Positions 1 through 9,293 are shown, numbered from the stretch's first letter. The stretch: DNA of 64,000 nt from Gammaproteobacteria bacterium (GCA_021325575.1 JAJPGW010000002.1:1-64000), one strand, 5' to 3'. Notes: generated from the letters alone by a model not told the origin. Numbers and translations are program-made.

Positions 1-25
1 GGTTATCGCCAGGCTCTTATTCAAA

Positions 26-57
26 ATCCCTGGAAAATGCTTCCAGGGATTTTTTTG
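26..57. terminator. bidirectional intrinsic terminator
   Basis: A 10-bp perfect stem (ATCCCTGGAA / TTCCAGGGAT) with a 5-nt loop is followed on the + strand by a run of seven T. On the - strand the same stem is followed by TTTTG. It can end both a + strand gene lying left of the window and the small secreted-protein gene read leftwards from 489. Confidence 0.85.
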
Positions 58-123
58 TTTTAGAAACCCTCAGACTGGTTATCCTCGTTTCCTTCTGGGG
101 GTTTTTAATTTTTGAATTAATAC

Positions 124-489
124 TTAATTGACCGAACACCGCATATTACTAATTTGTGCATTTCCATTCGCTCCCTGAACTAACGTTCCTCTGACGGTAA
201 CTGTCTGATTACCATCGACTGAAATATTACACGATGCAGGTAATCTCTGTGGATGCATACTCATGTTGCTCGCATCAACCACCATAATGGTTTGGATATT
301 TCCCTGTTCTACGATGGGATAAGCTCTTCCGGCATTACCATTCAAGATGCTCACCGCTCCAACATGGGTGACATACAAAAAATAACGATTATTATTTACA
401 GGCCCATCGATCTTCATGCGAAGCGATGATCCTGCCAATGTTGCCATTGAAAAAACCAAACTTAAAACAGCAATTAATACTCGTCTCAT
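124..489 (-). CDS. small secreted protein, unknown function
   Basis: A protein of about 121 residues with an N-terminal signal peptide: RR, a hydrophobic core (VLIAVLSLVFSMATLA), then a likely signal peptidase I site near AG-SS. The mature part is about 100 residues, Asn/Val-rich, and has two cysteines that could form a disulfide (in SCNISV and in MRCSVN at the C-terminus). An in-frame ATG exists at 513, but the ATG at 489 is preferred because GAGG lies 6 nt upstream of it and the signal peptide then starts properly. It is monocistronic and ends before the hairpin at 26-57. I do not recognise a family. Periplasmic or secreted location is inferred from the signal sequence alone. Confidence 0.6.
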   Translation of the reverse strand: MRRVLIAVLSLVFSMATLAGSSLRMKIDGPVNNNRYFLYVTHVGAVSILNGNAGRAYPIVEQGNIQTIMVVDASNMSMHPQRLPASCNISVDGNQTVTVRGTLVQGANGNAQISNMRCSVN

Positions 490-615
490 TTCTAACCTCG
501 CAAAATTAAACATGCTGGTTAAAATGTTATCAATTAATTCTTAAGAGAGTATTAATAGAACAGCGAGATAATTTATCTTATTGAAAAATAATGATTTTTT
601 ATAGATGGGAGTTAA

Positions 616-1053
616 TTACCCTTTCAAAAGAAACGTCACAGGCCCATCATTACAAAGGCTAATTTGCATATAAGCCCCAAATGCTCCAGTAGCGATAGGT
701 CTATGTTTTTCCTGAGCTTTTTGGACTAAATATCTAAATAATTGTTTGCTAGGCTCTGGCGGCATCGCTGTCGAAAACCCAGGCCGCGTCCCTGTTTTTG
801 TATCAGCAACAAGGGTAAATTGGGACACAAGCAATAAACCCCCTTTCACATCCCTAACACTCAGATTCATCTTTTCCTCAGCATCTTCAAATATGCGATA
901 GGCTAGAATTTTATCCAATAACTTATCCGCATTCGCTTCCGTATCGGTTTTTTCTATCCCAATCAATCCCAGGATTCCCTGTTGAATGGCGCCAATAACT
1001 CTTTGATCGATTGAAACAGATGCCTGGGTAACTCGTTGAATCAACGCAATCAT
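616..1053 (-). CDS. dtd: D-aminoacyl-tRNA deacylase
   Basis: 145 residues, the usual length for bacterial Dtd, which hydrolyses the ester bond of D-aminoacyl-tRNAs (and Gly-tRNA-Ala) in the cytoplasm. The N-terminus MIALIQRVTQASVSI is typical. The two active-site signatures are present: SQFTL around residue 77 and the C-terminal cross-subunit NDGPVTF motif, which carries the Gly-cisPro-type chirality filter region. A GTRPGF motif lies between them. The gene is transcribed divergently from the phosphatase-like gene starting at 1181. The 127-bp gap holds the direct repeats described at 1073-1149. Confidence 0.95.
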   Translation of the reverse strand: MIALIQRVTQASVSIDQRVIGAIQQGILGLIGIEKTDTEANADKLLDKILAYRIFEDAEEKMNLSVRDVKGGLLLVSQFTLVADTKTGTRPGFSTAMPPEPSKQLFRYLVQKAQEKHRPIATGAFGAYMQISLCNDGPVTFLLKG

Positions 1054-1072
1054 AGTAATTTTTACTCCGATT

Positions 1073-1149
1073 CTTAAGGTTTTATTAAGAAAATTATTAT
1101 TAATTAGTAGCTTATATTTAAGTTTAGTTTAAGAAAAGTCTTTTATACT
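1073..1149 (+). promoter_or_regulatory. two PmrA-like direct repeats and a -10 box
   Basis: The proximal site is TTTAAG-TTTAG-TTTAAG at 1117-1133, two half-sites repeated at 11 bp. After 10 nt comes TATACT (1144-1149), a good -10. No TTGACA-like -35 exists, so the repeat occupies the -35 position. A second site, CTTAAG-GTTTT-ATTAAG, lies at 1073-1089. The half-site matches the (C/T)TTAA repeat described for PmrA in enterobacteria, Legionella and Coxiella. The distance from the proximal repeat to the ATG at 1181 is 47 nt, the same as at 7643-7707. Confidence 0.6.
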
Positions 1150-1180
1150 GAGCCTAATTAAATGCTGCATGAGGTCCACA

Positions 1181-3877
1181 ATGCAAGAAGAACGCAAAGC
1201 AAATCAACAACCCGTTGAACTCTTACAATCTCCTAAAAATCGCGCCAAGATTTTTAAGGCATTTTTGGCACAAAGAAAAAATGCTGTGGGTTCGATTCAA
1301 AAAGATGATAAGGGTATTACTGAGATTCTTTCCAATCGTCAGGCATTTGAAAAAGACGGTCCAGTAAACAGGGACTATCTTTCTCATGCAATCCAACAAT
1401 TACACATTCTGCAAGATGGTAGGAATGGCATTCAATCTCAATTCGTTAAAGTAGAAGTAGAGGGTGTAGAGCATCACGTTTTGTATCGTGATGCAAAATT
1501 GCAGGATACTAAAAAGAAATACGACCCGGGTTATGAAAATTGGGCCATCATGGGGCTCAATTATTTAAATGCTGCCAGAAAATTGCTATCAGTCTGTTAT
1601 AACATTTCACCTGATAAATATGAATCGCAAATTCAGACGATTGCAACAAAGTTTTTTGATCAAATTAAAACGAGTAAAGACCCGCAAACAGAAATGACAG
1701 TAATGGTGCAGGAAATTCTTATCCCATTTCTTGTTGAAACACTTAAACCAGCAATAGAAGCACACCTTAAGAAAAACGGCCAAGAAGTTTCAGAAAAAGT
1801 TAAAAAGGAAATGTTTGATCAATTACGAAATCGATTACAAAAAGAGCTAGTCGAAGTTCGCGATTTTTGTAATTTCGATCAGCCAGCTTATAGTCTTGCT
1901 ACGCTCACCCAAATTGATCATGGTGGTAAATCAAAAGAAATATTGCAAGTTGATGTTCCTATGTGCGGTGGATTTACTGATAAACAAAAAAAAGAATTTC
2001 AACTATTAGCTAATCCATCAACAAAAAGTGATGCATTAGAAACTATTGATTGGTTTCAAGCAGAAAATGATCGCGTTAAAAAACTTATCCGTCATCATGC
2101 AAAGGATATTCTTGAAGGTCGGATGACTTCAACCCAACTGAGAAAATTTATACCCGGCATTAGAAATGCGGGTGAAGTGCGCCTTTTTGATGTGACGGAT
2201 CCAGTAAACGACCGACAAATCATCCAAATCCATCATTCAGGTACACTCGCACATTTGCTTCCGACCAAAGCAGCAAGCTTTGCAGCAACCGTAGAAGGTA
2301 TGCAACAAGCAAAGAATTTGATGGGAGCGAAGTATACCTATACACATTCTTTATTGAGTCCTAGTAACCCATTCCAAAGTTCAAAAGATTCTGATCACTT
2401 TCTTGTTTCTCAAATGCAACAAGCGGCTCCGGAATCAAAAATTGAGTTCGCCAATTCTGCTTTGAATCCTCTCCGCTACGTAGAAAGTCGTATCGAAAAT
2501 CATTCTATTGTCAATGCGGCAAGTCGATTAATTCGGGAGCATTCGTCTAAATCGCAATCTGATGACAAAGAACAAAATGAAGCCCCTGTTCCTCCAGAAA
2601 AAATGGCATTAATAGAAAAATTAAAAACTGTCATGAGAAAATATCATAATATTTATCGGGGGAAATCACCTCTTCACTCAGAGAATACCAATTTAAGATT
2701 GGCTGCGCTCAGAAATATTATGGCAGACCTAATTAATCAAATTATGGGTGAAAGTAATCTTGTCGAACGTGCTAAAGTCGATGATGATTTTGCTAAGGTT
2801 TGGGCTGTCATTGTTCTTTGCAGAAGTGGTAAAGACCGTGCCGGACTAGTCGAATTTAAAACAGTAAACGATGCGATACTGCTGGATACAACAGAAAAAC
2901 TAGCTGGATGTGGGCTTGAAAAACATATTGTACAACGTATGGCGCATGCGGGTCATATCAGAAAACGTGCCGGTTTGAACGGAGGCACATTAGGGGCGTG
3001 CGGTATTAAAGCAGATACCTATAGCAGTATTCCAACAAGTTATAGAGATCCAAGTCTGTTTAACCGTATGTTGATTTTCTTTGGTTTAAAAGATTGTAGT
3101 CAAAGCAGTTTGCCTATGATCGAAAAAACCGCCAAACTCAATGAAAAAATTCCAAAATTGAAAGTAAAACCCACGCCGTGGTACAAAAATAAAAAATTTG
3201 GCTTGGGTTGTCTTGCTATTGGCGGTGGTATAGCAGCAATTATTTTGACCGGAGGTATAGCTGCTATTGCGGGTGGTGCATGTGCGATAGGTGCTGGTTT
3301 GTTTTCAATTTATAAATCAAAAGTAAGAAAATCACATAAATTATATAACAAGAAAAAGGAAATAATCCGATCTTATGATGGTTTGGTACTTACACAGAAC
3401 GCATCTGTTCAGCAACAACCAGAAGATAAAAGACCCGCACATAATACATCTGTGCCAACGCATGAGAGTAGCAATGGCAAACCTGGATTACAAAAACGTG
3501 TTGTCACAAAACCAGACGCTGTGGTTCTTGGTGGAGAAAAACAAATGGACTCTCCAGAATATTTAGACGCACAGACCGATATAACTAATTTGAACTACCC
3601 AGTTCCAGGATACATACAAGGAAGTGCAGCAACAGTTCAAAAAGAATTATTTGGAGATAATGCGGAAGCCTATTTAAGTGCGGCTGTTGCCGAAAGTGGC
3701 GGAGAATCATTATCGATTAGTCCATTTACCAACGAAGAACAACAGGGCGCGTTTGATTCAGAAGTAAAGCATCCACATCATGGACGATCAGGATCGGCAG
3801 GAGATGCAGGAGCTGACGATGATTGCTCTGCTCACGTAGGTGGCGATAGAACTAGCAGAAAAGCCCCTGCTGTTTAA
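1181..3877 (+). CDS. candidate type IV effector, SidF-like CX5R phosphoinositide phosphatase
   Basis: About 898 residues. Residues 543-556 hold IVLCRSGKDRAGL, a CX5R phosphatase P-loop (C547 to R553). The same loop (CKSGKDRTG or similar) marks the SopB/IpgD and Legionella SidF phosphoinositide phosphatases. Downstream are conserved-looking GGTLGACGIK and a pair of glycine/alanine-rich hydrophobic segments at about 672-713, then a hydrophilic acidic tail of about 185 residues. SidF has the same layout and length: a soluble phosphatase domain followed by two membrane segments. The ATG at 1181 is preferred over 1169 because GAGG lies 6 nt before it. The gene stands alone with its own PmrA-like promoter. 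Phosphatase activity on host phosphoinositides and secretion by Dot/Icm are inferred. The Thr usual after the Arg (DRT) is Ala here. Confidence 0.6.
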   Translation: MQEERKANQQPVELLQSPKNRAKIFKAFLAQRKNAVGSIQKDDKGITEILSNRQAFEKDGPVNRDYLSHAIQQLHILQDGRNGIQSQFVKVEVEGVEHHVLYRDAKLQDTKKKYDPGYENWAIMGLNYLNAARKLLSVCYNISPDKYESQIQTIATKFFDQIKTSKDPQTEMTVMVQEILIPFLVETLKPAIEAHLKKNGQEVSEKVKKEMFDQLRNRLQKELVEVRDFCNFDQPAYSLATLTQIDHGGKSKEILQVDVPMCGGFTDKQKKEFQLLANPSTKSDALETIDWFQAENDRVKKLIRHHAKDILEGRMTSTQLRKFIPGIRNAGEVRLFDVTDPVNDRQIIQIHHSGTLAHLLPTKAASFAATVEGMQQAKNLMGAKYTYTHSLLSPSNPFQSSKDSDHFLVSQMQQAAPESKIEFANSALNPLRYVESRIENHSIVNAASRLIREHSSKSQSDDKEQNEAPVPPEKMALIEKLKTVMRKYHNIYRGKSPLHSENTNLRLAALRNIMADLINQIMGESNLVERAKVDDDFAKVWAVIVLCRSGKDRAGLVEFKTVNDAILLDTTEKLAGCGLEKHIVQRMAHAGHIRKRAGLNGGTLGACGIKADTYSSIPTSYRDPSLFNRMLIFFGLKDCSQSSLPMIEKTAKLNEKIPKLKVKPTPWYKNKKFGLGCLAIGGGIAAIILTGGIAAIAGGACAIGAGLFSIYKSKVRKSHKLYNKKKEIIRSYDGLVLTQNASVQQQPEDKRPAHNTSVPTHESSNGKPGLQKRVVTKPDAVVLGGEKQMDSPEYLDAQTDITNLNYPVPGYIQGSAATVQKELFGDNAEAYLSAAVAESGGESLSISPFTNEEQQGAFDSEVKHPHHGRSGSAGDAGADDDCSAHVGGDRTSRKAPAV

Positions 3878-3888
3878 TGAAATGCTCA

Positions 3889-3928
3889 CCCAGGCCTGCG
3901 GGCGCAAAAAACGCGCCCTTAGCCTGGG
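3889..3928. other. strong nested hairpin between convergent genes
   Basis: Nested inverted repeat: outer arms CCCAGGC and GCCTGGG, inner arms GGGCGC and GCGCCC around a 7-nt loop. It lies between the convergent genes ending at 3877 and 3955. No T-run follows on either strand, so it is a stable RNA 3'-end structure or a factor-dependent stop rather than a textbook intrinsic terminator. Confidence 0.55.
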
Positions 3929-3954
3929 CTATTATCTCACGGCCTCCGGCCTAT

Positions 3955-4311
3955 TCACAAAACCTGACACTTCGATTGCTCTTTTTCTAAAACCACCTCC
4001 TTCCATTTTTTCTGCAAATCAATCAACGAATTCTGCCACACCAACAACCTCGCTCGCACCGCTTGCTTTTTCACTTCCTCCGAACTTTTTAATTTTTCAA
4101 TAAACAATTCTGCGGATTTGCATTCCGATAAAAAAGATTCCGCATCTTTAGACCCAAATGCTTTTTTTAAATTGCTAACATGCTCACCCCATTGTTTGCC
4201 ATGACGTGTTGTCACGTGCGAGTGAGAATTTTTTTTAACAATCGGTACCGCGCGCGTTTTTAAACGGCGCTGAATCATGGCTAAACCCCCTACAGTTTTT
4301 CTTGAACGCAT
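3955..4311 (-). CDS. small basic protein, unknown function
   Basis: 118 residues, very basic at the N-terminus (MRSRKTVGG...RRLKTRAVPIVKK) and then mostly alpha-helical by composition, with many Lys, Glu and Ala. A coiled-coil-like stretch covers about residues 55-112 (SECKSAELFIEKLKSSEEVK). There is no signal peptide or membrane segment. An ideal Shine-Dalgarno (AAGGAG, 6 nt before the ATG) supports a real translated gene. I do not recognise a family. A nucleic-acid-binding or small effector role would be speculation. The + strand frame over the same bases has no comparable ribosome site and is considered a shadow. Confidence 0.55.
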   Translation of the reverse strand: MRSRKTVGGLAMIQRRLKTRAVPIVKKNSHSHVTTRHGKQWGEHVSNLKKAFGSKDAESFLSECKSAELFIEKLKSSEEVKKQAVRARLLVWQNSLIDLQKKWKEVVLEKEQSKCQVL

Positions 4312-4481
4312 AATGACTCCTTAAAAAAATTGAATAGCAGCTTATTGGTGAATAAATGAAGAAAAAAACGCTGAATGAAGCGTGAAATTTTTTTTACAAG
4401 TGAAAATAAGAATTTAAACAGAAGTGAATTTGCGGATTATACTTAACTTAGAATGTTTTTCAATAGCATTAAAATCGCAAT

Positions 4482-4523
4482 CAAGCCTCTCCATCCAACT
4501 ATAAATGCAAAGAGGCTTGTTTT
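4482..4523. terminator. hairpin terminator after the LRR-like gene
   Basis: CAAGCCTCT (4482-4490) pairs with AGAGGCTTG (4511-4519). The + strand side is followed by TTTT. On the - strand it lies just after the stop at 4531 and is followed by an AT-rich stretch. The stem is strong but the 20-nt loop is long. The rest of 4312-4530 is AT-rich with no gene that I can support. Confidence 0.6.
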
Positions 4524-4530
4524 ACGAATT

Positions 4531-5124
4531 TTATGGACTAGTGGGTTCAACTCGTTCTGGTCCTGGAGAGGAATTATTTGTTGGTGATAATCTTTGTTTG
4601 TGCGTCCAAAGATTTCGAGCGAGAAGGCTGCTTTTTGGACTCGGTTCGGAAATAGGCCATTTTGTCGGTGCTAATGCTGCAACCTTTTTATCATCGACCA
4701 CTATCGCGCCTTCTGATTTTGTTCGGGTTAAAGGAACTGAAGTGAAGAACTGAATATTTGCTTTGGTTTCTTTGGGCTTAATTGAAGGTCCGGGATCACT
4801 TTGGGTAGTTTGTATTGTTGCAGTAGGAGTTGTCGCCGTTGCAGTAGTAATTTCCAATGGATCCAATTCAAACTTTATTGTAGTTGCCGTAGCCCGTAGT
4901 TCTCTAAATTTAACAGCCGCAAGGTTTTCATCAAAAAATTCGACTTTTCTTAGAATTAAATGCTTGATGTTTGGATTAGTTTTTAGCGCGGCAAAAATTT
5001 GCGAAAGTTGAAATACTGATAATTTACTACCGGTTAAATCAAGAGTCTCTCCTTTAAATTCTTTAAGCTGTTGAAGCTGATCATAATCCAAGCTATCGCG
5101 TGAGTTCTTAGCTGTAATTTTCAT
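4531..5124 (-). CDS. leucine-rich-repeat-like protein, candidate effector
   Basis: 197 residues. The N-terminal third holds one and a half leucine-rich-repeat-type units: LDLTGSKLSVFQLSQIFAAL, then NIKHLILRKVEFFDENLA (LxLxxxxL spacing, the pattern of an alternating strand and helix). The rest is a low-complexity Thr/Pro/Ser/Lys tail (TATTPTATIQTT and so on), likely disordered. The neighbouring gene at 5267-5752 has the same arrangement, with QVSQIFSALK aligned to QLSQIFAALK, so the two are tandem paralogues. There is no signal peptide. LRR proteins with disordered tails are common among Legionellales effectors, but that role is inferred. A -10-like TATAAAAT lies upstream, around 5166-5173 on the - strand. 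Confidence 0.55.
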   Translation of the reverse strand: MKITAKNSRDSLDYDQLQQLKEFKGETLDLTGSKLSVFQLSQIFAALKTNPNIKHLILRKVEFFDENLAAVKFRELRATATTIKFELDPLEITTATATTPTATIQTTQSDPGPSIKPKETKANIQFFTSVPLTRTKSEGAIVVDDKKVAALAPTKWPISEPSPKSSLLARNLWTHKQRLSPTNNSSPGPERVEPTSP

Positions 5125-5266
5125 AAAATTCCTCGTGGTTCGCGGTGTTGTTTATTTTTGCATAATTTTATACTTTTTTATTAAATAATGCTATTTTTTA
5201 TTCAATTTTTAAAATGGAATTAGGATGTCATAAACCCCTGTCAGTTGATTAAAAAGCCCATAAAGA

Positions 5267-5752
5267 TCAGAAGCGGATAGAGAATGCCCTATCTTCTTGC
5301 TGTTGAGTTTTTACTGGAGGTTTCTCTGTGCTGTTAGTATCAGGAGCTGTGGTTGCAACTTTTGCCGGAGCTGACGGCTTTTTTTTATCAACAGGTACAA
5401 AAAATTCGTAGATGGATTTGACGAAATATTCTAATGCTGAAGGTTTTTCTTTAACAGTCAGCTGCGGTGTTTCCTGAATATCATATTTTATTCTTTTATT
5501 CAGAGATTGTTGTTTTTGAAATACGGCCGCAGCATCGTCAATAAATTCACATCTCACCACAACTAATTTGATTATGTTGTTATTCCATTTGAGGGCAGAA
5601 AAAATTTGTGACACCTGCATCGCGGATAACGAACAATCCATTAATTCCAGCGACTGATCATTTGCATCAGCATGATCATTGATTTGATCTACTTGATTTT
5701 TAGATAAAGTTGCTTTTGCGTCCTTTGCCTCAATTGGCTCTTTTAATTTCAT
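5267..5752 (-). CDS. leucine-rich-repeat-like protein coupled to typA
   Basis: 161 residues. Residues 30-75 contain LELMDCSLSAMQVSQIFSAL followed by NNIIKLVVVRCEFIDDAAAV, the same LRR-like unit as the product of 4531-5124. A Lys/Pro/Ala/Thr-rich tail follows. The ATG is 3 nt after the typA stop, with AAGGG at the end of typA as ribosome site, so it is translated from the typA transcript. It therefore sits in a housekeeping transcription unit although it has no obvious link to TypA. The 140-bp gap to its paralogue is AT-rich and probably carries a separate promoter for that gene. The function is unknown, and an effector role is a guess from the paralogy and the Legionellales context. Confidence 0.55.
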   Translation of the reverse strand: MKLKEPIEAKDAKATLSKNQVDQINDHADANDQSLELMDCSLSAMQVSQIFSALKWNNNIIKLVVVRCEFIDDAAAVFQKQQSLNKRIKYDIQETPQLTVKEKPSALEYFVKSIYEFFVPVDKKKPSAPAKVATTAPDTNSTEKPPVKTQQQEDRAFSIRF

Positions 5753-5755
5753 ATT

Positions 5756-7567
5756 TTATCCCTTAGATGCCCGTTTCCTCTCATGCTCTTTCAAGAATTT
5801 TTTACGAATCCGAATCGTCGAAGGTGTCACTTCCACTAATTCGTCATCTTCAATAAATTCCAGCGCTTGTTCAAGTGAAAACTGAATGTGCGGGGTTAAA
5901 ATAATATTTTCATCCGATCCTGCTGCACGCATATTCGTTAACTGTTTTGCTTTGCAAACATTCACGACTAAATCATTATCGCGAGTATGGATACCCACTA
6001 CCATACCCTCGTAAGTTTCAGTTTGTGGACCAATTAACATTCGACCGCGTTCTTGCAGATTCCACAATGCATAGGCTAAAGCCGTGCCTGCTTGATTTGA
6101 AATTAATACACCATTTTGTCGATGTGGAATTTCGCCTTTCACAGCAGGGGCATAATGACTGAATACGTGGTGCATCAATCCTGAACCCGATGTCATGGTT
6201 AAAAATTCAGTTTGAAAACCAATCAGCGCGCGTGATGGAATCACATAATCCAATCGCACTCGGCCTTTGTCATCCGTTACCATGTTTTTTAAATCGCCTT
6301 TGCGTGAACCTAATCGTTCCATGATTGCACCTTGATGCGCTGTTTCTACATCGATCGTCATGGTTTCAAAAGGTTCATGCAGTTCACCGTCGACCATTTT
6401 GGTAATGACTTCAGGACGAGAGACGGCTAATTCATAACCTTCGCGCCGCATGTTTTCAATTAAAATAGATAAGTGCAATTCACCGCGGCCAGACACTTTG
6501 AATTTGTCGGGATCGCCGGTGTCTTCGACGCGTAAGGCGACGTTATGTAATAATTCTTTTTCTAATCGTTCACGAATTTTGCGCGAGGTCACATACTTTC
6601 CTTCGCGGCCTGCAAAAGGGGAGGTATTTACCTGGAAGGTCATGCTGACAGTCGGTTCATCCACCGTTAAGGGCGTTAATGCTTCAACGGCAGCAGGATC
6701 ACAAATGGTGTCAGAAATTTTTAACTCTTCGATACCGGTGATTGCAACAATATCACCCGCATTCGCAACCGGCACTTCACTGCGTTCCAATCCCAAATAT
6801 TCCAACACTTGTAAAATTTTGCCCTGACGTGTTTTGCCTTCGCGATCAATGATCGTAACCGGCATGTTGCTCTTCGCCTGGCCTCGTGTAATGCGACCAA
6901 TACCAATCATTCCCACATAACTGGAATAATCCAGCGTACTGATTTGCATTTGGAAGGGTCCGTTCGGATTGACATCAGGCGCCGGCACATTTTTGACAAT
7001 GGCTTCAAATAAAGCGGTCATGTCCGTTGTCGTTTGACTTAAATCCAGTGTGGCATAACCCAATAATGCCGACGTATAAACAATCGGAAAATCCAATTGC
7101 TCATCGGTTGCACCCAATCGATCGAATAAATCGAAAACCTGATCGACCACCCAATCCGGACGCGCACCCGGTCTATCCACTTTATTAATGACAACAATGG
7201 GATTGAGACCCTGCGCAAAGGCTTTCATCGTTACAAATCGAGTTTGCGGCATCGGGCCATCGACTGCGTCTACCAATAACAGGACTGAATCCACCATCGA
7301 TAAAATACGCTCAACTTCCCCACCAAAGTCCGCGTGCCCGGGTGTATCTACGATATTAATACGATAATCACGCCATTTGAGCGCGGTGTTTTTCGCAAGA
7401 ATGGTAATCCCACGTTCGCGTTCGAGGTCATTACTGTCCATGACCCGTTCAGTATTCGTAGTTTTTTTAGTAAGACTCGCCGTTTGTTGAAGTAATTTAT
7501 CAACGAGCGTAGTTTTCCCATGATCGACATGGGCGATGATAGCAATATTGCGTAATTGTTCTGACAC
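5756..7567 (-). CDS. typA: ribosome-associated GTPase BipA/TypA
   Basis: 603 residues, full length for this translational GTPase, which binds the 70S ribosome and affects 50S assembly and stress adaptation. GTP-binding motifs in order are [10 protein letters not shown] (G1), RGITI (G2), DTPGHADF (G3), NKVDRPGA (G4) and TSALLG (G5). The C-terminal BipA domain ([26 protein letters not shown]) is intact. The initiation codon is GTG (7567), reading V-S-E-Q-L-R-N-I, with no strong Shine-Dalgarno. The two downstream bases-close gene (5267-5752) is probably co-transcribed. The gene is divergent from the effector candidate starting at 7707, and the gap contains that gene's PmrA-like promoter. Confidence 0.97.
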   Translation of the reverse strand: MSEQLRNIAIIAHVDHGKTTLVDKLLQQTASLTKKTTNTERVMDSNDLERERGITILAKNTALKWRDYRINIVDTPGHADFGGEVERILSMVDSVLLLVDAVDGPMPQTRFVTMKAFAQGLNPIVVINKVDRPGARPDWVVDQVFDLFDRLGATDEQLDFPIVYTSALLGYATLDLSQTTTDMTALFEAIVKNVPAPDVNPNGPFQMQISTLDYSSYVGMIGIGRITRGQAKSNMPVTIIDREGKTRQGKILQVLEYLGLERSEVPVANAGDIVAITGIEELKISDTICDPAAVEALTPLTVDEPTVSMTFQVNTSPFAGREGKYVTSRKIRERLEKELLHNVALRVEDTGDPDKFKVSGRGELHLSILIENMRREGYELAVSRPEVITKMVDGELHEPFETMTIDVETAHQGAIMERLGSRKGDLKNMVTDDKGRVRLDYVIPSRALIGFQTEFLTMTSGSGLMHHVFSHYAPAVKGEIPHRQNGVLISNQAGTALAYALWNLQERGRMLIGPQTETYEGMVVGIHTRDNDLVVNVCKAKQLTNMRAAGSDENIILTPHIQFSLEQALEFIEDDELVEVTPSTIRIRKKFLKEHERKRASKG

Positions 7568-7642
7568 GAGACACCCGAATTTTATAGTTATAAAAAAGGG
7601 GTCTATCTTAACTGATGCGTAAAAAAATAGCCACTTTCCTGT

Positions 7643-7676
7643 GTTAAGAAAACCTTAAGGTTTTGGTTTCTATAAT
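7643..7676 (+). promoter_or_regulatory. PmrA-like direct repeat plus perfect -10
   Basis: GTTAAG-AAAAC-CTTAAG at 7643-7659 (half-sites at 11 bp), 11 nt, then a consensus TATAAT at 7671-7676. There is no -35 hexamer at the expected place, so activator-dependent transcription is likely. The ATG at 7707 is 47 nt from the repeat, exactly the distance seen before the gene at 1181. Confidence 0.65.
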
Positions 7677-7706
7677 CGATAAGATTAATAATACGAGGAT
7701 GATGCA

Positions 7707-9218
7707 ATGGCTTTAAGGACAACAACTCCTAATTCTGGTCAGAAGACCCCAGTTCAACAAGATGCAAAATTAACTTCACCCTTTGATCAATTTAAAAGAC
7801 GAGTAGCCATTTATTTATGTCATCTTCCTTTGCTCCTCGACGAAATGATCAAAGAGGGTCAATTTAAAGGGACAAATAGTCTTCGCACTAGGCTTATTGT
7901 GATCGGTGGGCAGCTTCCTGTTTTCTTACTTGAAAACACGGTTCAAGAATGTTTGCAATATCATCCAGAACCTGATTCAAACAAGGGTGATTTGAGAAAA
8001 GAGGTAATCGATAAATTAAACCCTAGTGACTCAAAACAACCCAATCCTTGCAAGTCGCTTTTAGATGATGTTGTGAATGGTTTGTTTGAAAATATTTTTT
8101 ATAAACAAATACTGGAAGATGTGAATCCCAAGCTGCAAAAAGGAAAAGATGTCAATATAAAAAAATATGCAACCTTATATCATGTTTGGAAAGTTTTTGG
8201 GATGACTGAGCATATTTATTATGAAGATGTTGATCAACAACTTACTATGTTGTGGAATCGATATTCTAATCAAAATTACGATAATTTAGATCAACTGGTT
8301 GCGACTTCAGTCGAAACTATCCCTGCTTATTTTTTTCCGATGATTATTTGCAAACAAGCGATTAGTTTTTTACTGGATTTACCGCTTTCCCAACCAGAAG
8401 TGACTACGTTGGTGCATCTTGCGCAAAGGCTACAGGCAGCAGGTTTTCATGAGCTGATTGATGAAAGATTGAATAAATCACCTTTTCAAATACATGGAAC
8501 ACGCGTGCAGGATAATTATCAGCAACAACCAGCGCAGAGCGTTCCGCAAGCTCCCCGATCTTTGCCTGCCTATCGTGAGCCAGCAGAAGGAAATGCTGAA
8601 AAGAAAAAAGCACCCGAACAACAACAGCGAGCGGGCCAAGCATCGCCTGCGTTAATGCAACAGAGATTACAACAACCATCGCCGTCGCGGGCGCCTACAC
8701 CGAAAATGGGAAATGGGGATCAGGCTAAACAACAGGATCAACCAGGCGCTACGCTTGCTAATGGTGCAGTTTCGACCCCTCGAGGAAAACCTACGGGGAA
8801 TCCAGATAATGGAACTCCAAGAGGTGCAACGGTTCCGACTCAAGGAAAACCACCGTTAACTCTGGATAAAGCCCCTCCCTCCAATGGAACTGTTGCGAGC
8901 CCGCAAACTCCAAGCTTTCCGATTGGGTTTGGCCACCCTTTAATAGGGCGTGGATCTCAAAATCAAAGAAAACCTCCTTTGACGGGTTTGCCATTACATG
9001 TCCCTGGAATGGTGTTAAATCAGAATGGACAAGGGCCAACCACAAAGCCCAATCCAGCGCCAACCGTCAGAGACACTGGGTCAAATCCAGCTCAGCCGAG
9101 ACAGGCGACACCTGGATTCAGCCAACCCCAACGAGCCACGTTTTCTGAGGTTCAAGGCGCAACAGGCGGTGTGCCTGCCTCATTTCATAAGATGACAGGC
9201 ATGACAAGGAGCAGTTAA
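7707..9218 (+). CDS. candidate type IV effector, helical domain plus Pro/Gln-rich tail
   Basis: 503 residues in two halves. Residues 1-265 form an apparently globular, mainly helical domain (for example FKRRVAIYLCHLPLLLDEMI and PLLLD/TLVHLAQRLQAAGF). Residues 270-503 are disordered, rich in Pro, Gln, Gly, Asn and Thr, with short recurring pieces such as GTPRG/STPRG, GKPPLT and RKPPLT. There is no signal peptide or membrane segment. GAGGATGATGCA gives a usable ribosome site. It is preceded by the PmrA-like promoter at 7643-7676. I do not recognise the globular domain. Its candidate-effector status rests on promoter type, orphan nature, domain style and the Legionellales context. Confidence 0.5.
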   Translation: MALRTTTPNSGQKTPVQQDAKLTSPFDQFKRRVAIYLCHLPLLLDEMIKEGQFKGTNSLRTRLIVIGGQLPVFLLENTVQECLQYHPEPDSNKGDLRKEVIDKLNPSDSKQPNPCKSLLDDVVNGLFENIFYKQILEDVNPKLQKGKDVNIKKYATLYHVWKVFGMTEHIYYEDVDQQLTMLWNRYSNQNYDNLDQLVATSVETIPAYFFPMIICKQAISFLLDLPLSQPEVTTLVHLAQRLQAAGFHELIDERLNKSPFQIHGTRVQDNYQQQPAQSVPQAPRSLPAYREPAEGNAEKKKAPEQQQRAGQASPALMQQRLQQPSPSRAPTPKMGNGDQAKQQDQPGATLANGAVSTPRGKPTGNPDNGTPRGATVPTQGKPPLTLDKAPPSNGTVASPQTPSFPIGFGHPLIGRGSQNQRKPPLTGLPLHVPGMVLNQNGQGPTTKPNPAPTVRDTGSNPAQPRQATPGFSQPQRATFSEVQGATGGVPASFHKMTGMTRSS

Positions 9219-9293
9219 AATTCAAAAAAATTACCCACAAACCATCGAGATAAGTTATACTTTCGGCTGAATTTTTCATGGGAGAAAAACATT

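Noticed and set aside
3840-4103. 87-codon frame on the + strand opposite the small basic protein
   Set aside because: It overlaps the gene at 3955-4311 completely, has no ribosome site and begins inside the phosphatase-like gene. The - strand frame has AAGGAG.
8404-9063. Antisense frames of about 90 codons inside the Pro/Gln-rich gene
   Set aside because: They are mirror images of the low-complexity coding sequence. No ribosome sites.
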